Source: an uncultured Muribaculaceae bacterium (lineage in GTDB: Bacteria; Bacteroidota; Bacteroidia; Bacteroidales; Muribaculaceae). Taken from it: 64,000 nucleotides of DNA. Numbering within the stretch: the first letter of the stretch is position 1; every line of letters begins with the position of its first letter. The stretch spans positions 50,822 through 114,821 of the forward strand of contig CAUBJF010000008.1 of the NCBI GenBank assembly GCA_958436175.1, given 5' to 3'. The position numbers and the translations under genes are program-made. A model generated the notes under the pieces. The model was not told the origin of the DNA. It ran no database searches and saw nothing but the letters and a program-made list of their open reading frames with translations. This document shows positions 43,451 through 50,488 of this stretch, piece by piece.

Positions 43451-44125
43451 ATGAAAAAGCTGATTTATCTGACAATGTTGCTGGGCATATTCCTGGCATT
43501 CAATGCTTGCAGCAGTGACGATGACGAACCGGACAAGCCGCAAACGGAACAGCCGGACGAACCGGGTACAGATCCGGATGATTCGAATAGCCCCGACCCC
43601 AATCCGGACGTGGAAAAGACGCTCATCGTTTATTACAGTTTTACGAACAACGTGCATACCATCGTCAATGACCTGCACACACAAATCGATGCCGATTTGG
43701 TGCGTGTGGAGCCTGCGGAAAAAGGCATTGACTATGCCGCCAATAATTATGCAGCAGGTAGCGCGTTGATTCAGGCAATTCGTGACAATCCAAACAGTGC
43801 AACATCATATCCGGCGATAGACCCGGTAGAGGTGGATTTTGAGGAATACGGCACTGTCATCGTGGCGGCTCCGCTTTGGTGGAGCAACATGGCGGCTCCG
43901 TTGCAATCGTTCTTGTTCAGCCACGGTGCGGAAATGGCTGGCAAGAACATCGGTCTGATTGTGTCGAGCGCAAGCAGTGGTATCAGTGGTGTGGAGGCGG
44001 ATGCCAAGCGGTTAATCCCCGACGGCAACTTCCTTATGCCGAGCCTTTGGATTCGTTCTTCACAGACATCAAGCTGCCATTCGATGGTTGCTGAATGGCT
44101 GGAAGACATTGGCTATAACAAATAA
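43451..44125 (+). CDS. Flavodoxin-like lipoprotein
   Basis: This 224-residue protein has a lipobox (LAFNAC near residue 19), an acidic Pro- and Asp-rich linker to about residue 55, and a flavodoxin domain starting VEKTLIVYYSFTNNVHTIVN with the FMN phosphate loop. The second FMN loop is in VAAPLWWSNMAAPLQSFLF and SSASSGISGVEADAKRLI. It should carry electrons at the membrane surface. A second flavodoxin lipoprotein follows 11 bp later. Confidence 0.9.
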   Translation: MKKLIYLTMLLGIFLAFNACSSDDDEPDKPQTEQPDEPGTDPDDSNSPDPNPDVEKTLIVYYSFTNNVHTIVNDLHTQIDADLVRVEPAEKGIDYAANNYAAGSALIQAIRDNPNSATSYPAIDPVEVDFEEYGTVIVAAPLWWSNMAAPLQSFLFSHGAEMAGKNIGLIVSSASSGISGVEADAKRLIPDGNFLMPSLWIRSSQTSSCHSMVAEWLEDIGYNK

Positions 44126-44136
44126 AACTTACGATT

Positions 44137-44709
44137 ATGAACAAGTTGAGAACCTTATTATTATCCGCGCTCGCCGTCATTGCCGTATGCCTGACCGCCT
44201 GCGCACAAACAAGAAAAGAGCAAACCATGAAAGGGAGTAAAGTATTGGTGGCATATTTCTCCGCCACGGGAACGACCAAGGTGGCAGCCCAACGTCTGGC
44301 GAGTGTCACGGGCGGGGAACTTTATGAGATTCAGCCCGAACAACTTTACACGGATGCCAATCTCGACTGGAACGACCGGCAGTCACGCAGTTCGGTGGAA
44401 ATGAACAATCCTCAGTCACGTCCCGCCATCAAGGGCAGAAAGGAAAATATGGCAGATTACGATGTGGTATTCATCGGCTATCCCATTTGGTGGAACCTTG
44501 CGCCGACCATCGTAAACACGTTCATCGAAAGCCACAATCTCAAAGGCAAGACCGTGATACCTTTCGCCACCTCTGGTGGAAGTTCGATAGGAAACAGCGT
44601 GTCAGCATTGAAGAACGCTTATCCCGAAATCCGTTGGCGCAACGGCAAGCTGTTGAACCGCGCAAGTGAGAATAGCATCCGTGAGTGGGTGGATGAAGTC
44701 CTAAAATAA
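44137..44709 (+). CDS. Flavodoxin-like lipoprotein
   Basis: This 190-residue protein has a lipobox (CLTAC near residue 20) and a flavodoxin domain starting KVLVAYFSATGTTKVAAQRL, followed by FIGYPIWWNLAPTIVNTFIE and TSGGSSIGNSVSALKNAYPE. It is probably the electron carrier for the exported reductases of this operon. It is 8 bp upstream of a TatA gene. In many Bacteroidetes similar proteins act with aldo/keto reductases, but substrates have not been shown. Confidence 0.9.
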   Translation: MNKLRTLLLSALAVIAVCLTACAQTRKEQTMKGSKVLVAYFSATGTTKVAAQRLASVTGGELYEIQPEQLYTDANLDWNDRQSRSSVEMNNPQSRPAIKGRKENMADYDVVFIGYPIWWNLAPTIVNTFIESHNLKGKTVIPFATSGGSSIGNSVSALKNAYPEIRWRNGKLLNRASENSIREWVDEVLK

Positions 44710-44717
44710 GCATCACT

Positions 44718-44894
44718 ATGACAAGGTTATTGTTTATCGGCGGTATCGGTATGCAGGAAGTGCTGCTCATCGCCTTAATCGTGCTGCTGTTCTTCGGCGG
44801 AAAGAAAATCCCCGAACTGATGAAGGGACTCGGAAAGGGTGTACGCTCTTTCAAGGATGGGATGAACGAGGTGGAAAAGGACATACCCACCTAA
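44718..44894 (+). CDS. tatA: TatA/E-type twin-arginine translocase subunit
   Basis: This 58-residue protein is short and easily missed. It has a single N-terminal membrane helix (QEVLLIALIVLLFFGGKKIP) followed by an amphipathic helix with ELMKGLGKGVRSFKDGMNE, the TatA signature, including the FGGKKIPEL hinge. It is the last gene of the cargo operon. The operon also encodes two Tat-signal oxidoreductases, so the element appears to bring part of the exporter its cargo needs. TatC is not in the window, so the host must supply it. Confidence 0.92.
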   Translation: MTRLLFIGGIGMQEVLLIALIVLLFFGGKKIPELMKGLGKGVRSFKDGMNEVEKDIPT

Positions 44895-44929
44895 GAGTGT
44901 ATGTCCCGAAGTGCCACTTTATGGTGTGC

Positions 44930-44961
44930 AAAGAGCCACTTTGTGGTCGAAGTGGCTCTTT
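44930..44961. terminator. Convergent terminator hairpin
   Basis: AAAGAGCCACTT and AAGTGGCTCTTT form a 12-bp stem with an 8-nt loop between tatA and the mobilization genes. On the minus strand it is preceded by a T-rich stretch. It probably serves both directions. A partial copy of the stem (GCCACTTT) occurs just upstream. Confidence 0.7.
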
Positions 44962-44981
44962 GACAAAAAATTATTATTTGT

Positions 44982-45764
44982 TTATTTGCTTCGATTTTGG
45001 GATTCCTTTCTAACGGCTTTGACTTGTTTCCAAAATACAGTCAGCGTAGAATCTGCGCCGACCGTTTCTGTCAGTTTCTCGTAAGCCCCAACGGTCACTG
45101 CAAGTTCCGGGTGCAGTTCGTTGAGCATGACCGTAGTCACTTGGTGTTTGTCTGCAACCGTTCTCAACCGCCTGTTTTCTTCCCGGTATTCATGCCGTTG
45201 TACCCAACTGATAGTAAACAGGGCAAAGAATACGAGCGTACAACCGATACCAGCCCATGCGTAAGGATTCTTGTGCCAGCCATCGGGAACTTTGCTCCAT
45301 AATCGCCTTATTGTGTTTATCACCTTGTCCGGGCGGATTGCCTGCCACAGTCCTGGTATGACACCTTGCTTTTGCCGCGCCTCTTCCGAAGCCTGCTTGT
45401 CATTCTCAATGTGGTTTGTCAGCAGTTCCAGAATCTTGTTGAGCTGTTCCTTGATAGTGGGAACGCCATGCTTGCGCATATCCTTCTCATTGGCATTCAG
45501 GTATAGCCGCAAACTCGCCATCATTTCATCGCCCAATGATTTCTTGTATTCTTCGATGGCTTTCTTGCTTCCGAAAATGGCATTGACATTTTCCGGTGTG
45601 TTGCCATTGAAGAAACTTATAACAGGCTCCAGCCTCTCCACCAGTCTTTTCAATGCCTCGTCCTTGTCCGGGCTGTCCTTTGCGTCCAGTTTCTCCTTGA
45701 TTTCCTCGATGTCCTCCGCCAACGCCCCGATAAGGTCGGCTATGTTTTGTAAGTTGTCTTTCAT
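44982..45764 (-). CDS. Mobilization-associated membrane protein
   Basis: The 260-residue protein is helical in its N-terminal half (coiled-coil-like, residues 1-90, starting MKDNLQNIADLIGALAEDIE). It has one membrane segment near residues 175-195 (AWAGIGCTLVFFALFTISW) and a charged C-terminal region. It follows the relaxase gene with a 4-bp overlap. I recognise no enzyme motif; the position suggests a mobilization accessory that tethers the relaxosome to the membrane. That is inference. Confidence 0.75.
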   Translation of the reverse strand: MKDNLQNIADLIGALAEDIEEIKEKLDAKDSPDKDEALKRLVERLEPVISFFNGNTPENVNAIFGSKKAIEEYKKSLGDEMMASLRLYLNANEKDMRKHGVPTIKEQLNKILELLTNHIENDKQASEEARQKQGVIPGLWQAIRPDKVINTIRRLWSKVPDGWHKNPYAWAGIGCTLVFFALFTISWVQRHEYREENRRLRTVADKHQVTTVMLNELHPELAVTVGAYEKLTETVGADSTLTVFWKQVKAVRKESQNRSK

Positions 45765-46828
45765 CTTCCTCTCCTTTTTGGCTTATATTTGTTCTTCTCA
45801 TTGTCGTTATCGCCCCAGCCGCTTTCATTTCCTCCACCGCCTCCGCCGGATGAAACCTTTGCCTGATGCGGCTGTACGCACAGCTCCATAAGTGCGCCGA
45901 TGGTCACTTGAACGATGTTCGAGCCGGATTCAGCAGGATTGCCACCGTTGCCGTCCGCTTCCGTTCCGGTCGGTGACGACTGCCCTATAAAGGTGCTTGC
46001 CGTATAACTGTCTGATGCCACATCCTGCCGGATTGGTCGTGTCCGTCCGTCAAATCTGTTGTCTGGCACACGGGGCTTCCATTCCATACCCTCGGCGATT
46101 TGGTTCTCGAACAGCCTGTCCAATTTATAAAAGCTCATGCTCCGGTCTATCCGTGAGCCGCTGAACGAGATTTCATCCTTCGTGAACGACACACCGAGGA
46201 TTTTGCCGTTGCGCCTGTCGTATCTGAAATTCACCCCGATGCCTTGCTTTGCCAGCCTGTCGCATAAATCCGACCAGCAGTTACAACGGGGCAGAGCCGC
46301 CTTGACAGCGTCATAGATTTGGTATTTTACCTTGTCCTTCCCACGCAGGCGGTCACGCTTCACGTTCATCTTGCCCTTGGAGAAGTGCAGCCCGTATTCC
46401 CTCGTGAGAGCCTTGCATATCTTCACGTTGCGCACTCGGTCGTTGCTGGCACTGATGGTGTTCCCGTCATTGTCCACCCTGTTCGCCACGATGTGCAGAT
46501 GCTGGTGTTCCCTGTCGGTATGGCGGCTCACTATATACTGGGTGTTCACAATGCCCATGCGCCGCATATACTCACGGGCGATTTCGACCATCAGAGCATC
46601 TGTCAGCTTGGGTGCGTCCTCGTGAGCGAAGTCCAGTGAGATGTGGTACACCGGATTTTTCAGCTTGCGTCCCGGCTTGTCGTCCGCCTGTCCCTGCATA
46701 CTCCTTGCGATGGTGGTATTGTCATCCAGTCTCACGTCCTTGCTGTCTATGAGCCGTGCCTTCTTCGGGTTGTTCACATAGTTCACCACTCTGGCAAAAC
46801 TTGCCCGTTTCTTCAAGTCGCCCATCAT
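45761..46828 (-). CDS. Relaxase/mobilization nuclease
   Basis: This 355-residue relaxase nicks the element at oriT to start transfer. It shows the family order: an N-terminal Tyr-containing ARVVNYVNNPKKARLI segment, the catalytic metal site HTDREHQHLHIVANRV, then NDRVRNVKICKALTREYGLHF. The C-terminal third is low in complexity, with an NGGNPAESG stretch and a Gly-rich SSGGGGGGNESG run. Two adjacent ATG codons start it. It overlaps the downstream gene's start and the upstream MobC-like gene's stop by 4 bp, forming one operon. Confidence 0.93.
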   Translation of the reverse strand: MMGDLKKRASFARVVNYVNNPKKARLIDSKDVRLDDNTTIARSMQGQADDKPGRKLKNPVYHISLDFAHEDAPKLTDALMVEIAREYMRRMGIVNTQYIVSRHTDREHQHLHIVANRVDNDGNTISASNDRVRNVKICKALTREYGLHFSKGKMNVKRDRLRGKDKVKYQIYDAVKAALPRCNCWSDLCDRLAKQGIGVNFRYDRRNGKILGVSFTKDEISFSGSRIDRSMSFYKLDRLFENQIAEGMEWKPRVPDNRFDGRTRPIRQDVASDSYTASTFIGQSSPTGTEADGNGGNPAESGSNIVQVTIGALMELCVQPHQAKVSSGGGGGGNESGWGDNDNEKNKYKPKRRGR

Positions 46829-47175
46829 ATCCTCTCAATGATTTTATTGAACTCGTCCAGCAAGTTTATGATTTTGCCTTTCAAAAGAGAAAAGCCCTGT
46901 TGGTGTGCCAGCTTCGCCAGTTGGTTCAGGTTGTTGCATCCTCCCTCCAGCATCCTTATCTGCCGCCTGTCCTCCTGTGTCCGTGCCGCCTCGACTTTGC
47001 CGTACAGCAACAGTTCGCGTAGGAAGTGCGACGGTTTCTTGCCGGCATCGGTTATCCGTTTCATGACTGCCTTCCACTCGGCAAGCGTGAGCCGTGTGGA
47101 TATGGTCTTTGTCCGAGCCTTGCCCTTTGCGGACTTCGGTCTTCCGCCTTTATGTGAATTGTCGTTGTCTGTCAT
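46825..47175 (-). CDS. MobC-like relaxosome protein
   Basis: The 116-residue protein resembles the mobilization relaxosome proteins that bind oriT next to the relaxase. Features are a basic N-terminus (KGGRPKSAKGKARTKTISTR), a ribbon-helix-helix-like TLAEWKAVMKRI and a C-terminal region with MLEGGCNNLNQLAKLAHQQGF. The GCNNLNQLAK segment is typical of this family. It overlaps the relaxase start by 4 bp. The likely oriT lies about 30 bp upstream of its start. Confidence 0.9.
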   Translation of the reverse strand: MTDNDNSHKGGRPKSAKGKARTKTISTRLTLAEWKAVMKRITDAGKKPSHFLRELLLYGKVEAARTQEDRRQIRMLEGGCNNLNQLAKLAHQQGFSLLKGKIINLLDEFNKIIERI

Positions 47176-47205
47176 ACGCTTGTTTTTATCGGTTATAATT
47201 GGAAT

Positions 47206-47314
47206 GATGTTTTAGGGCTATAATAGGGATGTTGCCGTTTCCGGTGTGACCGGGTCGCCGCTTGTGGCGTAGTTTTCGTGGACGAAAACATAAACTTGCC
47301 AGCCCTAAAACATC
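47206..47314. other. Likely origin of transfer (oriT)
   Basis: GATGTTTTAGGGCT (47206-47219) and AGCCCTAAAACATC (47301-47314) are perfect 14-bp inverted repeats 81 bp apart. Between them lies a GTTTTCGT/ACGAAAAC hairpin (47272-47289) with GG at its tip. Such arrangements are common at the nick region next to mobilization genes. The nick site itself cannot be located. Confidence 0.55.
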
Positions 47315-47351
47315 CCCCTGTAAAAACGCCCCTGTCTGTCATGCCTGCCAT

Positions 47352-48176
47352 TTACGTACAAGAGGTATTACCATCAAATGAGGTCTGTTCGCCCGGCACG
47401 GTTGGCGGTCTGCCCTCCGTATAAGTTGCGGTTAAGCCGTCATTCCCCGATACCGGTTGTTGGGATGATATTCGGTCTGGTTCTTCTTTCCCTCTTATCG
47501 CTTTTGCAAAGTTTTCGGCCTCCTGCTGCGAGTTGAAGATGTAGCCGCCCTTGCCGAAATCGCTCCAATAGCCGTTGAAACCCCGTGCCATCTGTACAAA
47601 CTTCCGCTCTCCGGCGGCTTCAATTTCCTTTGAGAAAAGCACGGCGAAGATGGTCGCTCCGCTTCTTGAATGTGTCCGGCTTTCGATGGAATACGGTGTA
47701 TGTCCGCACTCCAAAACGGTATTTTTGTCGTTGTTTTCAACAACATTTTCTGAGGAAATTTGTGCAGAAGTTGAGCTGCTTTCACTTGGATTTTCGTCCG
47801 GCTTGCTCTCCGGTTTCCGCTCATTATCCGTAGATATTTCATCATCCTGCGGCTTCCGTCTGCGCTTCGGAGTATCTTTCGGAACGACAGAATCCATGAG
47901 CCACGACTGGATTTCGGAGCGAAGAAAATAGAGCTTGTTGCCCTGCTTGCGGTATGGAATCCTGTGTTCGGAAGTCATCGCATAGATAGTGGAAACGGAC
48001 TTGCAGAGCATGGCAGACACGTCCTCAACCGTCATTATTTCCGGCAAGGGAGTGACGGCGGTTGAGGAAATAATCTGCTCGAACATTCCGGTCAGGCGGT
48101 CTATCTTCTCATGGAGTTCTGCCACCGACCGGGGGAGATTGTCAAAAGACAGGTGTAGATTTTCGCTTTCAGTCAT
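47352..48176 (-). CDS. HTH (excisionase-like) protein with C-terminal extension
   Basis: This 274-residue protein has a helix-turn-helix of the HTH_17/excisionase type at about residues 45-95 (IMTVEDVSAMLCKSVSTIYAM, then PYRKQGNKLYFLRSEIQSWL). The C-terminal half is a Ser- and Glu-rich linker followed by a small globular region with HSRSGATIFAVLFSKEIE and FNGYWSDFGKGGYIFNSQQE. HTH_17 proteins at this spot in Bacteroides elements often influence excision or mobilization; the role here is inference. It is 33 bp downstream of the second HTH gene and probably in one transcript with it. Confidence 0.85.
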   Translation of the reverse strand: MTESENLHLSFDNLPRSVAELHEKIDRLTGMFEQIISSTAVTPLPEIMTVEDVSAMLCKSVSTIYAMTSEHRIPYRKQGNKLYFLRSEIQSWLMDSVVPKDTPKRRRKPQDDEISTDNERKPESKPDENPSESSSTSAQISSENVVENNDKNTVLECGHTPYSIESRTHSRSGATIFAVLFSKEIEAAGERKFVQMARGFNGYWSDFGKGGYIFNSQQEAENFAKAIRGKEEPDRISSQQPVSGNDGLTATYTEGRPPTVPGEQTSFDGNTSCT

Positions 48177-48209
48177 ATACGGATTGTGTCTGTGTTTGAA
48201 GAAAGGGAA

Positions 48210-48545
48210 CTAATCATTTTTGGCGAGGTTGCGCATGATGGTTTTCGCCTCTTCCGCAATCTGCCCTTGTGAGGCGACTGGATTCTGCCGGAGCCATTTC
48301 AACAGTTCGGACTTCTCGAAGTACACCATCTTGTTGTTGGGTTTGAAGTACGGGATGACCTGATTGTGTGTCATCTTGTAGAGCGAACTTTTGGAAATGC
48401 CTAAGAACATGGCGGCTTCCTCCAGATTCAGAACCTCCTTTGAGGCGTAAACCACGTTCTTGACTCTCTCCAGCTCCTGTTTCAGTCCGTCCACCACCTT
48501 TCGGAGCAGGGCGGTTTCGTTCGGTTTTTGTTCTGTTTTACACAT
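48210..48545 (-). CDS. HTH_17 excisionase-type protein
   Basis: The 111-residue protein from the ATG at 48545 (MCKTEQKPNETALLRK) has a leading coiled coil and an HTH_17 domain with LNLEEAAMFLGISKSSLYKM, then PYFKPNNKMVYFEKSELLKW. This is the usual form of small excision or regulatory proteins of Bacteroides mobile elements. A longer in-frame extension upstream is AT-rich and not protein-like. TAACTTTG on the minus strand (48614-48621) fits a -7 box about 70 bp upstream. Confidence 0.88.
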   Translation of the reverse strand: MCKTEQKPNETALLRKVVDGLKQELERVKNVVYASKEVLNLEEAAMFLGISKSSLYKMTHNQVIPYFKPNNKMVYFEKSELLKWLRQNPVASQGQIAEEAKTIMRNLAKND

Positions 48546-49108
48546 AGTCGTTATTTTATAATTTGATTTATTTTTTTGTCGGTTGTGGTTGCTTCCGATT
48601 CGATTTGTCAGTGCAAAGTTAATGCGAAAAGAATCTGCAAACAAACACGCAATTTCTTGTTTAACAGTCTGTTTTGCGATGTGTTATGGCAACATAGACA
48701 GTCTGTTTTATTCTTCCAATGTGTGCATTTTCGGCTTTTTCTGTCAGATGATTATCTGGCAAGGATGCCGGATAATTTTTGCAATATCTTGTTCATAGCA
48801 AAGGCGGCTAATCTGACAGGAAATTTGTAACTTTGCCACATATTTATCTGTCAGTCCTGCCAGATAATTTTCGCCAATGAGGGAGATAAGTTTGCTTCAT
48901 CAAATGCCGGAAAAACGGCATAGGTTAAAAAAGGTGAATTAACATATCATACTCTCAGAGTTTGATTTTAACTGGCGAAGCATATAGCTCAAATGCACGC
49001 GCAACATTTTATGATATTTTTGTTGCAGCTTTGTTGCGTAAGCCTTAAATGGTTTAATATAATATCTGATATACAGTTAGTTATAAAATATCGTGATATT
49101 ACAAAGTA
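48546..49108. other. Right end of the mobile element: operator-like palindromes, promoter, arm site
   Basis: No gene is visible. Two related palindromes lie here: TTATCTGGCA/TGCCGGATAA (48752-48775) and TTATCTGTCAG/CTGCCAGATAA (48844-48867). They are probable binding sites for an element protein. A rightward -7 box (TAACTTTG, 48828-48835) lies between them. The second arm-type site is at 49013-49039, and the right att core AAGTA is at 49104-49108. Confidence 0.6.
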
Positions 49109-49705
49109 GGATATGGTGAGGTCCTCGAATATGCCCGCTCATTGAAAATAAAGGCGCAGACAGACTATATAATGATGGCCAGATCCGACCTGGCCACGGA
49201 TAATCTTGCGAATAGACTCTCCATTGAGGAGACGGAAGTCGTTATTCGGGATATAATTGCGAATGATCCTGATTATGAGTCAGGAACGTTAGAGCAATTA
49301 TCCATGTCAGATGAATTCGAGTTTAATCCTGAGAAGTTTAAATCGATGCCTGTCTGTGGGGTGGGCTATGATAATTGCTGTATCACAGCAAACGGAGATG
49401 TATATCCTTGTGCAGGTTGGCAAGACCTTGTTCTGGGCAATGTATATAAGCAATCACTTAAAGACATTTGGGAAAACAGTGAACGCTTAAAGGAGTTACG
49501 TCAGATTACTCAAAGTTCATTCCCGGAATGCCTGGAATGTGAAGCTATGGATTATTGCGCACGCTGTCTGGTGAGAAACTATAACGAAAGCGGAGGTGAT
49601 ATGTTTGCAATCAACAAACATTTTTGCGAAGTGGCTTTTCTCAATAAGAGACTTGTTGAAGAGGCATTTGAGAAGAAAAAAAGTAGGGATGCAAAAGATA
49701 ATTGA
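49109..49705 (+). pseudogene. Radical SAM peptide maturase (2), 3' part (SPASM region)
   Basis: The frame continues the maturase from GYGEVLEYARSLKIKA to the SPASM region, with MPVCGVGYDNCCITANGDVY, then CAGWQDLVLGN and CLECEAMDYCARCLVRN. It has no start of its own; a TTG at 49142 could start a fragment. Joined at AAGTA to 34403 it gives a 493-residue protein that matches the first maturase across the junction with no gap. It overlaps the next gene start by 17 bp. Confidence 0.92.
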
Positions 49706-50435
49706 CGCGCATGTTCATTTCGGCCGTTTTTACAACAGATACTACAGGCCTGATTGGGTTATAGACCTGCTGAAACAATTAGGTGTGGATTATTTCGCGA
49801 TTTCCTCTACTACCACCTGTAGTGAAGATTATCCGAAAGTCAGACAAGAATTTGAGTCTGTCATGGCGGACCCGGGTCTACTCCCAGTTATGTGGATTAC
49901 ACCTTACAGCCTGGAGGGAAACATAGCTTGGTTGCTGGAATCGGATGTGAAATGGCGTATGATTAAGATTCATCCCTTTCTTAACAAGACTGAATGGAAT
50001 CCCGGCGGGAGCTTATTTGCCGAGGTTCTCGACATCGCAAGAGAACTCTCATTGCCGCTCCTCATTCACACTGGAGATGATGAATGCTGTCGTGCTGATT
50101 TATATGAGGATGCTGTCCGATGTAATCCTGACATAACGTTTGTGCTTGCTCACGGCCGTCCTGTTGAATCCGCTTCTGGCATCGCGCGCCAGTATGACAA
50201 TGCTTATGTGGATACCGCATTTATGCCGATTGAACACATAAAAGACTTTGTAGATGCGGGGCTTTCCAATAAACTTCTATGGGGAACAGACTTATGCATA
50301 CCAAAATATTTCAAACCTGATTTGAATTTGCATACATATTACAGCAAGCGACTTAATGATGTACGCTCTTTTTGTCAAGACTTCCAGTTTCAGCAAATCA
50401 TACACGATAACGCAGAAAAAATATTCAGAATTTAA
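49689..50435 (+). CDS. Amidohydrolase-family metal-dependent hydrolase
   Basis: This 248-residue TIM-barrel protein has the metal ligands expected for the amidohydrolase-2 family: His-x-His in IDAHVHFG near residue 7, His in IKIHPF, His in LLIHTGDD, His in LAHGRP and Asp in LLWGTDLC. The start at 49689 opens MQKIIDAHVHFGRF; an upstream in-frame codon would add residues overlapping the maturase. It lies at the end of the RiPP genes and could trim or release the modified peptide or remove an amide group. This role is inference from position only. Confidence 0.88.
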   Translation: MQKIIDAHVHFGRFYNRYYRPDWVIDLLKQLGVDYFAISSTTTCSEDYPKVRQEFESVMADPGLLPVMWITPYSLEGNIAWLLESDVKWRMIKIHPFLNKTEWNPGGSLFAEVLDIARELSLPLLIHTGDDECCRADLYEDAVRCNPDITFVLAHGRPVESASGIARQYDNAYVDTAFMPIEHIKDFVDAGLSNKLLWGTDLCIPKYFKPDLNLHTYYSKRLNDVRSFCQDFQFQQIIHDNAEKIFRI

Positions 50436-50488
50436 ATATCTTTTGCGGCTATTTTGAATTTACTCGAGAAGGTTTCTATATTGCAGAC

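Larger units (their letters stand above)
34404..49103. mobile_element. Mobilizable element (~14.7 kb) inserted in the second maturase gene
   Basis: The left junction follows AAGTA at 34399-34403, and the same AAGTA lies at 49104-49108 before the gene resumes. Related arm-type sequences sit near both ends (34530-34555 and 49013-49039). Contents in order: two tyrosine recombinases, an AraC regulator, a redox and acetyltransferase cargo with TatA, a membrane mobilization protein, a relaxase, a MobC-like protein, a likely oriT and two HTH proteins. There are no type IV secretion genes, so it must rely on another element for conjugation. Because AAGTA is at both ends, the exact crossover could be a few bases either way. 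Confidence 0.93.

Noticed and set aside
34404..49103. Full conjugative element
   Set aside because: There are relaxase and accessory genes but no type IV secretion or coupling-protein genes, so it is mobilizable rather than self-transmissible.
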